From: Spirogloea muscicola
Taxonomy: Eukaryota > Streptophyta > Zygnematophyceae > Spirogloeales > Spirogloeaceae
Reading direction: 5' to 3'
Assembly (NCBI GenBank): GCA_009602725.1
Contig: WELB01000250.1
Coordinates: 97,747 to 135,696 of the forward strand
DNA: 37,950 nucleotides
In this document: positions 17,101 through 26,635 of the stretch, one piece after another
How positions within the stretch are numbered: position 1 is the stretch's first letter
How the letters are laid out: the number at the start of each line of letters is the position of its first letter
Notes under the pieces: generated by a model
Database searches by the model: none
Seen by the model: the letters and a program-made list of their open reading frames with translations, nothing else
What the model was told of the DNA's origin: nothing
Made by a program: the position numbers and the translations under genes

Positions 17101-20100
17101 CATATCTGCGACTGCAGGGACAAAGAACCGACTGTGAACGGACTGACTCTGAACAGGTACAGAGGCTCCAGGCTGACAAATTGTGGAGGTTGTTATACAT
17201 AGGGAGCTGAGCTATCTCTGTGGAAAATGCATCAGTGCACACGCATCGGGAATTGAAAGGTTCACATCACCATTTCCGGTGGCGTTTCAAGTGTAAATCT
17301 GAGTGGCAAGTATCGTGTTGTTTAGAATCACCTTATTTCAAGGGCAGTCAGAGGGTCAATCGGATATGCAATGGCATGAAAGGGCTGGACGCTTGGCAGA
17401 ACATCGATCTGCAAAATGTTGTGAGGCTCAGCTCAACAGCTGACACATGTGACTAGCAGCTGAATAGCTTAGTGGCACTATCCTTCATATCATCCATGCA
17501 TTTACAACAAACACATATTGTTTGGATGTTACTAACCCACCTCCATCTGCCGCTTCACCACTGATTCTAAATCTTTAAACTTCTCTTCGCGGTCCTCCCA
17601 ATCACACACGCACTGCAGGTGCAGAGCAGTAAGGGTTCAGGTTCGCAGTTCCTCCCAGTAACGTGCATAACTTGAGAAAATGAGCAGCTCGCAGAAGATT
17701 ATAGAAAGTGCCTAGGACCTGGAGAGTATGTAGAAGATTGCATGTGGCCTCGGGAAAATCAGGTCTCAACAACAGTGCTTGCTTGTAGCTTCTGATCGCC
17801 GCCTCCACATGACCGCTACACCTCACAAAAGTAAAAGCTTGTTTGACATGTTAGCAGCTCTTAGACATGTCAAGCACAGTACCTCTGAGCTCATGTTCCT
17901 CATGTGGCTTCTAACAATCGATGAACAATCTATGAGTAGAGCTGCTCGTTCAGGATCAGTCAAGTCTGCTGTTGGCCAGCCAACCAGCAGCCAGCCGTGA
18001 TGGGTGCCTTCTCACCTATCCTTGTATGCCGATCCAAGATTGGCATGCCCTTCTGCCATAGACGGCCTGATAGCAACAGCAGTAAGGTAGTCTTGTAGTG
18101 CTTCTGAGACACGACCCACCTCCTTCAAAGTATTCCCTCGGTTGACAAGGGCATCCGCAGCCAGCGGATCGACTCTCAGCACTCCATTGTAACAGGCAAT
18201 TGCTGCAGCAGAATTCCCCTGCATGATATGATTGGCTGATTAAGTGGGCAGATATACGTCTGCAATTGTTGACAAATCTACTGGAACCCTCATGCTAGCT
18301 TGCAGGGATGTTTCAGATTGTCTCCACACGCAATGCTGGATTCTGAGCATGCTTGTAAACAGAATCTCTCAGCAACATGTGTGGTGCGTCTACATGGGTT
18401 TGTCATCAAGTCATTCAATTTTGAATGCCACGTCAAGTGAGCAGACCTTTTGTTTGTAGATTGATGCAAGACTTGAATACGGTGCAGAGAGGCCTGTGGT
18501 CACAAGCAGCGTGCGCTCGTACAGCTTCTGTGCCTCAGAGAGCTGGTTCCTGTAGCAGAATGCTGTGGCTTGTCATCTATAATGTGCAGGCGCGTGATGA
18601 GACACCCTTTGACATTGTTGCGTGTTGCCCAATGCAGCTCAATCGAAACATCCAATTACTGTCTAAAAGGCTAAGCTACTTACAACTCCAAATATACATT
18701 GCCGAGATTGATGAGTGCATGCAGATGTTGGGGCTGTACAGCAAGGCATGACTGCCAAGACCAATAGTAACAGAAAATCAATAAATCAATGAAGAAGTTC
18801 TGTGATAATTGCTTGCATTTTGATGCCGGCAATGGTCTGGACATCATATGGAGCAACTAGCAACAGCTTTGTCAACCTTAGCCAAGCCCACAATACATGC
18901 AAGTAGTCCTCATGTCAAATACCTGATAGCAGGACATGGCTTCTCCAGTCCTGCCAGCTGCTTTAAGTGCATTACCCTGAGACATAATGAGGAACATAAG
19001 TCATAGACTTAGTAGCCCTTGCAACACAGACATCGTGCAATTGATTCACGGCTTACGATCTGCTGTGTAGCACGAAGTTGCTTGTTGCACAGTATGCTGC
19101 TATACAGCTCAGTGAGCAGAGACAGACCACACATGCATACATATCCGCTGGGTCATCCATTGGACTCAAAATATGTAAGACCTGCTCTGTGGCCTGAAGT
19201 ATCTGTTTGTGCAGCATGGTGCTACCTAGCTCAGTGAAGCACACTGACCAGATTGTTGTAAGCATCCAACAATGATGGATCCTTGCTGACTGCTCGCTGG
19301 TAGTTGGTTATTGCACAATCCAACTGGCCCAGCTCGTAGTACACATTCGCAAGATTTCCTGCAGAGATCCAGCTTGTCAGTGCTCCTGCAGTCTCCAGAG
19401 CTACACAGCCTATAGTCAACAGAGTCACAGATATGGTTTGCTGCACACTTACAACCCAACTAAGATATATAGACCTCAGGTAAACTTGCTGTATTGTGCA
19501 CAGGCTTGCCAATTGAAGCAATGAACTGAAGCGCTGGAACTTGCGTGAGTGACATCTGGAGCTTGCTACCATAGGCTACTGCAGAGTCAGGTCGATGTTG
19601 TATGGCCTTGCGATAGCAGACCATGGCTTCTGGTATGTAGCCAACAGCCTGCACCAGAGCAAGCCATCAAGAGAAACGAGTGAACCAGCTCAGACTTGAA
19701 GGCAGGCTCTAAAGTCTAGCTGCTCCAATGAGGTCGTTTAGAGCTTGCACAACAACAATGATACTGCATAACTACAATCAAAAGGCAGTGGACAATAAGT
19801 AACGAGCAACAATGAAGTTCACTTAAGCAATCACAACCAAGCAGTAGGTGAATGATGGTGATCATGCACTGTCGAACCTCGAAAATGTTGCCTTGACACA
19901 AAAGTGCCTCTACCAAGTCAGGCTTGAGGCTCAAAGCTTCCTAAGAAAACAACCAGAACATAAGATGGTCAAAAGCCACAAAGAAAGCCAAGACAACACC
20001 ACATACTGGCAACTGGTACTGGTAGACAAATTTAACCATGACACCTTTTTAGTTTCGTCCAATCATCTTGTCGACAAAATTCAGCAGCATGCGGCCTCAT

Positions 20101-22409
20101 CATCACACCGACCTCAATTTTGATTGAGCCAGACCTTGTAGTAGAGCAGAGCTTGGAAGTACTCCCCAGTCTCCATGAGAATGCCAGCCATGTTGCTCCA
20201 TGCGAATGGACACGATGGTTGCATGTGCAATGCTTGTTGGAAGCAAAGGTATGCCTACTTGAAAGGCCAGTACAAGGGTGAGGTTATCCTGCTGCCTGCT
20301 GGACGGCTTCTGAATGGGAGAAACATCCACTCTGCTGAGTATCACGTGCTTTCGGAACTTTCAAGATTTTTGTGCATCATGTGCAACCTTTCCAGTAGCC
20401 ACTGCCTTGGACTGAATTGTCTGAAGGTGACCTTACCACAGATTGTCCAGATGGCATGGCCAGCAAGGAGAGCCTTGCACATACCTGATGGATGTAACCT
20501 TGTGCCTTGAGAAGACTGCCAAGGTTGCAGTGAGCATCAACCTGAAGGTTGCCAAGCTGAAGCCGTCAGGAGCGCTTCTGCAAGCGATGAGCACATAAAT
20601 GCAGGAAATGGCTGGGGGCTTACCAGTTGAGGATTCAGAGCTAGAGCATGTCGGCAGCAGGTGACGGCTTGACTCGGCATCCCCTTCTGCATGTAAGCAC
20701 TGGCTGCGTTCGACCACGCATCGCTGAAACTAGGCCGCAACTGAGGAGACACAGCATCCACATATTTCAATGATGTTCCGACCCCGCTTTGTTTGTATGT
20801 GCGAGGCGGTCTATGCATGCACATGCTTCCAGGGAGAAGATGAGTCAATTGTTTGAGCACAGCGCATCATCTCGTCATCCACTCCGTGACTGAGCACCTA
20901 CACCAAAATCCAGTCAAGTAAGAGCAACATGCACACTTATCAGAGGATGACATGTACATGTTGCTCCGGGTAGTATCTGCATAAGCCCTCAGTAGAGTCC
21001 ATCTGCTCTAGCAGGTGCCTGACTAACTCACCTCAATTGCTCTGAGGTAATAGTAGATGGCAAGATCCAGGTCTCCTTTCTCCTGCATCACAGAAGCACG
21101 CATGGGGTCTGTGTAAGCAACGTCGACGATACGAGCCGATGCGCAGCTTATAAAAAAACATGTCCTGACCAACAGGAAGCCCAAGTGCTTTGCAAGCAGG
21201 CACATATGTTGGTCAATGTCATCTTGCACGCCAGTGTAAGCATATCTCATCCCTGCCAGTAGCAGGATCAGATGCAAGATTGAGCGCGCATGTGGAGGAC
21301 AGCTCCACTGAGTGTGGTAGCTGCCATGCCACCCAATTTAAATCAGCTGTGAATTGGCTGATCAGTCAGCTCGATGACAGGTCAAGCATGCATAAGTTTG
21401 GTTGTACCTTCAATGCGTTGGCCATGTGGCCGTAACACTCTGCAAGAGCAGGATTCACTTTGATCGCCTCTTGATTCTTCATGATGCACTTATCATAGTC
21501 GTGCAGCTGTGCTTGCTCAGAAAACACATCATCTTACTCAGGATAACAAAGGTTTGGCATTCGCCAAGGACAGGTATGACAAAGTAATGGACAAATGCGG
21601 CAACTGCAGGCTCATGCTGATGAAAGCACCAGCATGGCACCAGCATAGGCTGGTGGCATACATCTGGTACACATTTGAACGCACTGTGCAGGACCAGGAT
21701 GTCAAGTCGTGCCCGTCATAGCATGCAGCTGCTGTCGCTGTCTACCTGGTAGTAGACAGCCCCCATGAGTAGTAAAGCATCGGTCTGTGAGGGCCACAAC
21801 TCGTGCACTATCTTGCGGTGGCTGAGGGCCTGCATGTATGTACAACATGCAGAAATATCGTGATAAAAAAGAATGTCGAAGAGGGCCTGCAGAGTGGCGA
21901 CTCCAGCCCCTCTGCTAATCCTAAGAGATAACAGGGTATGCGCTTATGTCAGTCATCGTTAGCTTGCCCCCGAAGACAAGGTTGTATGGTGCAGCCCCAG
22001 CATGTTGTGCACGACCCTGTGCATGATCAAGCTTTGCAGGCGAGGAGCCTGACATCTAAAGGCACGTGACGTGACGCCAGTCTCTCCCATGTGAGTGCCC
22101 AGCTTACCTGCTCATAATTTCCTTCCTCATAAGCCTGGTGTGCAAGCGTCAGAAGGTCAAACTCGTCCCCAGTTGTGCCACCTGGAGCTCGGGCGCCAGC
22201 AATTGTGCACGTAACAATGTCAGATGCTGATAGAGCTGGAACAGCAACTACCGGTGCCTTTGCTTGTGGTGCTTACTGGCAGACCTCAGAGAGGAAGGCG
22301 GTCTACCTTTGACGGCAGCTGCCAGCGGCTGATGGAGCCAATTGGCAGGGCATTGCGGAGGTTGCTGCATGCGAGCAGCAGTGAGGCAGTCGCCGAGCAG
22401 CCAGCTCAT
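14196..22409 (-). CDS. SEC: UDP-GlcNAc:protein O-GlcNAc transferase, SECRET AGENT type
   Basis: Transfers GlcNAc from UDP-GlcNAc to Ser/Thr of nuclear and cytosolic proteins. Firm exons: ?-22108, 21829-21746, 21476-21408, 21082-21032, 20740-20624, 20541-20485, 20254-20135, 19940-19878, 19648-19570, 19358-19249, 18976-18923, 18751-18684, 18549-18447, 18218-18016, 17821-17719, 17612-17541, 17408-17332, 17111-17007, 16797-16713, 16548-16381, 16273-16163, 16032-15946, 15789-15662, 15539-15457, 15260-15155, 14837-14691, 14571-14451, 14309-14196; phase is kept throughout. Up to 17719 the exons encode a long TPR array ([73 protein letters not shown]). Then comes the GT41 domain: [112 protein letters not shown]. 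The 5' end is unsettled: the frame up to 22108 has no ATG. A frame from the ATG at 22409 to 22277 fits in phase with a very short (41-50 base) intron, giving about 981 residues, close to plant SEC. SPINDLY is less likely, given the plant SEC-like sequence throughout. Confidence 0.94.
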
Positions 22410-22680
22410 GGCCGGCTGCACAGGAGCAGCCGCGGGCCTGGGCAGAGCCAGCATCGTCGTCGGCGGCCGTATGGTGGGGGCATGGGAGCGGGAAGCGCGG
22501 GACGCGGGCCGCGCCGAGGAAGGGGGTGGGGGGGGGGCGTCAGGAGTGGGGGCGGAGGTGGGGGGGCGGCGAGCTGCGCCAGCGGCTGCAGGAGAAGGGG
22601 CGGCCGAGGCGCGCCATGGCGGGGCCGCGGTCCGGCGGCAAGCCGGCTTGTCGGCAACCCGCTTCCCCACTTCTGCTTCA
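22410..22680. other. GC-rich stretch upstream of SEC
   Basis: Strongly G-rich on the plus strand (runs of G near 22525-22565), with overlapping open frames on both strands that look compositional. It is the likely promoter/5' UTR region of the SEC gene. No conserved protein was recognised. Confidence 0.5.
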
Positions 22681-23069
22681 AGAGAGAGAAGGCGCGCGGG
22701 GCGCATGAATTGAAAGGGAGGCCAATTCAAGCCAATACATTGTTCAGGCAGAGTCGAGTGCAGACTAAACAAGAAGAAAGGGCTCGCCCATTGAGGATAG
22801 GGGCTGGACAAGCCAGCCCAAAAAAGAATGAACAAAGAACGAGAAGGGGGCCAGAGGAAGCCAGAGGAAGCGCTACCGGCACGAAGGTGCAGCGCACGGG
22901 CCATGGACCTCTGCAGCGAGACGGCCAAGCGCATGCGATACACTTGCGCCAGCGACCCGGCTGCAGGAAAGTCTACCGGTTCACCATGGAAGCGACGGGC
23001 GATTGCGTGGCGGGCGAGCTGGTTAAGTAGCTCAAGCCACCGAGCGCCCAGTGCCCCATGGATGTCAAT
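22681..23069 (-). repeat. RGY-family coding remnant fused to tail A
   Basis: Minus-strand reading from 23069: HGALGARWLELLNQLARHA, then FHGEPVDFPAAGSLAQVY and MRLAVSLQRSMARALHLRAG. This passes straight into the middle of tail A, so the RGY-stop end has been deleted. The hairpin GGGCTGG-ACAAG-CCAGCCC lies at 22801-22819. Beyond it, 22726-22681 repeats the GGCCTCCCTTTCAATTCATG and gcgcgccttctctct segment found after 12270 and 23690. The block reads toward the SEC gene on the same strand and is cut at its upstream end by the N gap. Confidence 0.75.
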
Positions 23070-23173
23070 NNNNNNNNNNNNNNNNNNNNNNNNNNNNNNN
23101 NNNNNNNNNNNNNNNNNNNNNNNNNNNNNNNNNNNNNNNNNNNNNNNNNNNNNNNNNNNNNNNNNNNNNNNNN
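23070..23173. other. Assembly gap (104 N)
   Basis: Unresolved bases flanked on both sides by fragments of the same repeat family in opposite orientation. Repeat collapse is the likely cause. Confidence 1.
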
Positions 23174-23273
23174 CGCAGGACGCGCTCTGGCCGCGGCCTC
23201 CGGGTCTCGGCGGAGTGCCTCCTTCCCTGCCTCGAGCTACTCGGACCTGATGTTGCTCACTCGCGGGTACTGA
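23174..23273 (+). pseudogene. C-terminal fragment ending LLTRGY-stop
   Basis: The frame emerging from the gap reads AGRALAAASGSRRSASFPAS then SYSDLMLLTRGY and stops at 23271-23273. It matches the C-terminal part of the repeat coding unit (AGRALAQANG...SLSDMHVLTRGF at 12230). The upstream part is lost in the gap. Confidence 0.7.
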
Positions 23274-23319
23274 GCTTCCCTAGTATGTTGTCGTGATTGG
23301 TAGAGTAGAGGAGTCCTTC

Positions 23320-23420
23320 CTCGGCTTCTCATTCTTCGGCTTTGGACATTGTCCATTCTTTTTAGGCTGGCTTTGCCAGCCCCTCTTTCTTTATGGGCGA
23401 GCCTTCTTCGACGGCCTCCC
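23320..23420 (+). repeat. Tail A repeat
   Basis: Follows the RGY-stop fragment in the same orientation: GGACATTGTCCATTCTTTTT, hairpin GGCTGG-CTTT-GCCAGCC at about 23365-23381, and a diverged TTATGGGCGAGCCTTCTTCG end. The order stop codon, spacer, hairpin, GGGCGAGCC end is the same as in other complete copies. Confidence 0.75.
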
Positions 23421-23496
23421 CGATTTCCGCACACTAGACATTGTGGGCGTGCAACCTGGTGGTGGACCACGGGCCCCGGTCGACGTTGTTGTTGCG

Positions 23497-23738
23497 GAGT
23501 CTGCAGCGCTCCCAAGCACTCGCGATTCACCAGCGTGCTGGTCGTGCATTAGCCCAGGCTAATGGCTTCCGTGGAGGTGGTTCGGCTCCTCAGTATAGCT
23601 TGTCAGATATGCATGTGCTTACTCGGGGATATTTAGCGTCCCCCTTAGCCAGCTCATTACCCAATTAACAGGACAGTTGTAAGGCTAGAATTGGCCTCCC
23701 TTTCAATTTCATCCGCACCGCGCGCCTTCTCTCTCTGC
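23497..23738 (+). repeat. 241-bp repeat, copy 2 (partner at 12092-12332)
   Basis: Near-identical to 12092-12332 and in the same orientation. The frame reads LQRSQALAIHQRAGRALAQA, then NGFRGGGSAPQYSLSDMHVL, then TRGYLASPLASSLPN-stop. The base following the tyrosine codon differs, so translation runs on 11 codons past the usual stop. Confidence 0.85.
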
Positions 23739-24145
23739 GGAACGGAGGCGCATAAAGGTCCAGCATCAACACATCGCTGGTCACGCAGTGGGCCATGGTG
23801 AGCCGGTAGACTTTCCTGCAGCCGGGTCGCTGGCGCAAGTGTATCGCATGCGCCTGGCCGTCTCGCTGCACAGGTCCATGGCCCGTGCGCTGCACCTTCG
23901 TGCCGGCGGAGCCCTAGCTGCTGCCTCTGGCTCTGTCCCACTTCCAGGACCCTAGCATCTCTGATCTGCGGCTGCTCAGCAGGGGTTACTGAGTCATTCG
24001 TAATTGCTTTGTTTCTTCTTGTGCTTGTTTTCCTTAGCGCTTCCCCTGGCTTTTTTTTCCCCTGGCTCCCTTCTCGTACTCTGTCCATTCTTTTTTGGGC
24101 TGGCTGTTCCAGCCCCTATCCTCAATGGGCGAGCTCTTTCTTCAA
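23739..24145 (+). pseudogene. RGY-family coding remnant with complete tail A
   Basis: From about 23760 one frame reads AGHAVGHGEPVDFPAAGSLA, then QVYRMRLAVSLHRSMARALH and LRAGGALAAASGSVPLPGP, where it meets a stop at about 23955. A one-base shift restores SISDLRLLSRGY-stop at 23991. Tail A follows: CTTGTGCTTGTTTTCCTTAG, the ccttctcgtactctgtccattc stretch, hairpin GGGCTGG-CTGTT-CCAGCCC at 24097-24115 and CTCAATGGGCGAGCTCTTTC. It is the best copy for seeing coding end and tail joined, with one frameshift. Confidence 0.75.
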
Positions 24146-24485
24146 GTTGCAGCTACTCCGACTACCCACAATGTGATCAGCTCCTGCCAGCGGCAATCGA
24201 CATCTTTGGCTGTCTGGGGCCTCGTTTCCACACCCTCCTCCAAAACATTGCCAATCTAGGCTACACACGTCGTGCAGATGTGTTTCCGGCTGAGATGGGC
24301 TTACCAGCTGCATACCTGTCCTTCTTGCAACGACGAGTTTCGGCCTGTTTGCAGCATGCTCAGGCTAATGCCTTGCACCAGAAGCTGGACGAGCTCTAGT
24401 TGGCGGTAGAAGAGCTTCGTATCTGACATCTAGTATTCAGGCATCGATTAACGACCTTTATGTTTTGAACCGTGGTTACTGAGCG
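24146..24485 (+). pseudogene. RGY-family remnant, second subtype (NRGY-stop)
   Basis: The frame 24185-24399 reads FGCLGPRFHTLLQNIANLGY, then TRRADVF and, further on, RRVSACLQHAQANALHQKLD followed by EL-stop. Past that stop another frame runs QASINDLYVLNRGY-stop, ending at about 24482. The LQHAQANALHQK part corresponds to LQRSQALVIHQR in the other subtype, and a diverged relative lies at about 32628-32740. The internal stop and frame change indicate decay. Confidence 0.65.
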
Positions 24486-24585
24486 GGTCAATCTGCTGTA
24501 GCTTATGTAGGGTCTTCAGATTTGCTTGCCTTTGTACTTGGCCATTTGGTCTTCGTTTGTTTCAAGTACACAAAATTTTCTCGAG
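24474..24585 (+). repeat. Dispersed repeat tail B
   Basis: Begins at GGTTACTGAGCGGGTCAATC, overlapping the RGY-stop codons, and continues CTGCTGTAGCTTATGTAGGG ... TTGCTTGCCTTTGTACTTGG ... TTTGTTTCAAGTACACAAAA. The same module occurs at 37560-37440 (-), 32285-32205 (-) and 32455-32560 (+). It is unrelated in sequence to tail A but occupies the same place after the stop codon. Confidence 0.8.
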
Positions 24586-24589
24586 GGGC

Positions 24590-24800
24590 CGGGCCAAACC
24601 ACGGAAGAGAAGAACGCTGAAGAGATATGGACAGGCGCATGCAAAACACCTGCACGAGCGAGGCGGCGGCGTTGGAGTCGGCCTCCTGGCCCCGCCTTGG
24701 GATACAGCGTGGCGTGCAAGCGGCTGCAGTTGGTCCAGCCACCGACTGCCCAATGCCCCATGCACCCAAGTCCATCGCCAGCACCACAAACTCACTCATC
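24590..24800 (-). pseudogene. RGY-family remnant in inverted orientation
   Basis: The minus strand from 24795 reads in one frame WVHGALGSRWLDQLQPLARH (compare HGALGARWLELLNQLARHA at 23060). After a frame change it reads AASLVQVFCMRLSISLQRS (compare GSLAQVYRMRLAVSLQRS). It abuts the tail B copy at 24585 head-to-tail but inverted, so this is a rearranged, non-functional copy. Confidence 0.65.
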
Positions 24801-26635
24801 ACTGGCAGGGTGATCGGCGTATGGGCAGTCTTTCCCCTAGCAGCCTTGCCAACCGCGTGCCCTGCTTCCGTCGCCAGTTTGGTGGGGCTGGCGGAGTAGG
24901 CGGAGTCGTAGTCACCACGTCCGTTGATGCGAGATCACCCTCCAGGCGAACTGGCGACCAGGTCTGCGCGCCGTTTATGTAGACGACCGTCAGCCCACAG
25001 CTCTAAAGTATATCTGCGGAGCCACAGGCTAGGCAAACAGGGCGCTATTATCACCCCCTTGTCCACTTCAATGAGCTTACTCCTTACTATAACGAGTAAG
25101 CTCATTAGGGAGGCTGCGAATAGCCAGCCCCAAAAAGTGGACAAGGTCCGAAAGGGTCAAAAAGCGCTGAAACAACACAACTGTGCAAGTATCAAGAAGG
25201 ATGGTCACTTAGTAACCCTTAGTAAACAGCCGCAAGTCAGAAAGACTAGCCGCCGGAAAGAGAAAAGGGCTCGCCCATTGAGGATAGGGGCTGGACAAGC
25301 CAGCCCAAAAAAGAATGAACAAAGAACGAGAAGGGGGCCAGAGGAAGCCAGAGGAAGCGCTCGGAAAGCAGTCCCCTTGACTGCTTTTCGGCGGTTCCAG
25401 CGGTCCTTGACGGTAGCAAGAGGGCTGGCAGCTAGATCATGGCCAGCTCGCAGATGCAAGGTGTTAGCCAAGGAAGCGCTCGAAGAAATGGAAAGGCGCA
25501 AACGGATGAACAAAGCAGGCCAAGTCAAAGGGGCGGCGGCTGTGGAAACGAGACAGCTCTCCTTCCTGCAAGTCAAAGGCTGGGAGAGGCCAGCCCAAGG
25601 AAACGTACAAGGTTTGAAGGGGCTGGAAAGGACAAAAAGCACAGAAAGCCAGCCCGAAATGGTCGGACAAGGGTTAACCAAATCTATTGGGGCGGGATGA
25701 ACAATGTCGGAACGGGCGCCCAAATGACGACTTCTCTTGGTGAACGAGAGAACGCGGCTGCGGATACTAAGAGGCGGATTGGAAGCCAGCCGAGTGCATA
25801 CAGAGGGAAAAGAAAAAGTTGGCTCTTCCAGAAGGATCAAGGGATGTTAGAAGCCAGCCAAGAGAATGGACAGCCCAGAAAGCATCGCACCGCCTCCTCT
25901 CCCCTTCTCCCAACTGCTGCTACCACACCATGCGCTCCGCGCGTCACCTCGCCGCCCTCTTCCCTCTGTCAGCAGCGCACTGTCTACATAGACGTGCTGC
26001 TTTTGTTTACTCCTATCTGAAGTAGTTCGTGGTCTGCGTCTTCCAGCCTTGTTGGACCTTGTCCACTCCTTGTGGGTTGACCTCTCACAGCCATTGCGAA
26101 GCCATGCTTTTGGGGGACATATGGCCCCCTTTCGTTGTAGGCACTCCAACCTTGTCCGATTAGATTGGGCTGGCCAGTGCCAGCCATCGCCCCCTTCAAG
26201 TTATAATCTCTCTCTTTCTGAGCTGTCTTTTCACCTCTGTTGCCCCCTTTGGAAGAGCTTCTTACACCGCAATTAGCCTCTCCGGCCCTCAAGCTCACAC
26301 ACGCTTTTTCCATATCAAGCTGCCTCTTTGCAGGCACTTGAGACTCTTGATTGCGCCTACGCTCGGCTGCTTACTGCAGTGCGCCAACCATTTCTCTGGC
26401 TTCGTTGTGCCCAGCAAACAACACACTCAGTCTGGGCCAACTGCTCAGACAGACCTGGCTCTTACTTGGTCTCTGTCAGCAATGGAACGACAGCCCTGGC
26501 CTCCATCCAAACACATTCACAGCGCCCAAGCCCTTCTCTTGCTCACACTACCCGGAACCATAAGTGTAAGCCATCTTCTTTCCAGCGAAAGACGGACTCC
26601 CATCCTCCAGCGTTCACCATTTTCCAAGGCACCAC
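24801..26635. repeat. Repeat graveyard: fragmented tail A copies, no intact gene
   Basis: Contains an intact hairpin copy at 25258-25365 (stem 25288-25306), a partial copy at 25100-25150 (AATAGCCAGCCCCAAAAAGT), several diverged GCCAGCCC / GGACAAGG fragments between 25560 and 25870, and reverse-orientation fragments at 26045-26190 (GGACCTTGTCCACTCCTTG, GGGCTGGCCAGTGCCAGCC). The long open frames here (for example 24924-25700) are made of these repeats and show no domain. 26200-26635 holds nothing recognised except the 3' flank of the Nudix gene; a TGTAA on the minus strand lies at about 26262. Confidence 0.65.

Noticed and set aside
22224-23030. 268-codon open frame (+) opposite the SEC 5' end
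   Set aside because: Antisense of the SEC leader and of a repeat remnant whose protein sense is the minus strand; no domain.
24924-25700. 258-codon open frame (+)
   Set aside because: Built largely from antisense tail A copies (AQASPKKNEQ-type translation recurs in every copy), so it is a repeat shadow.
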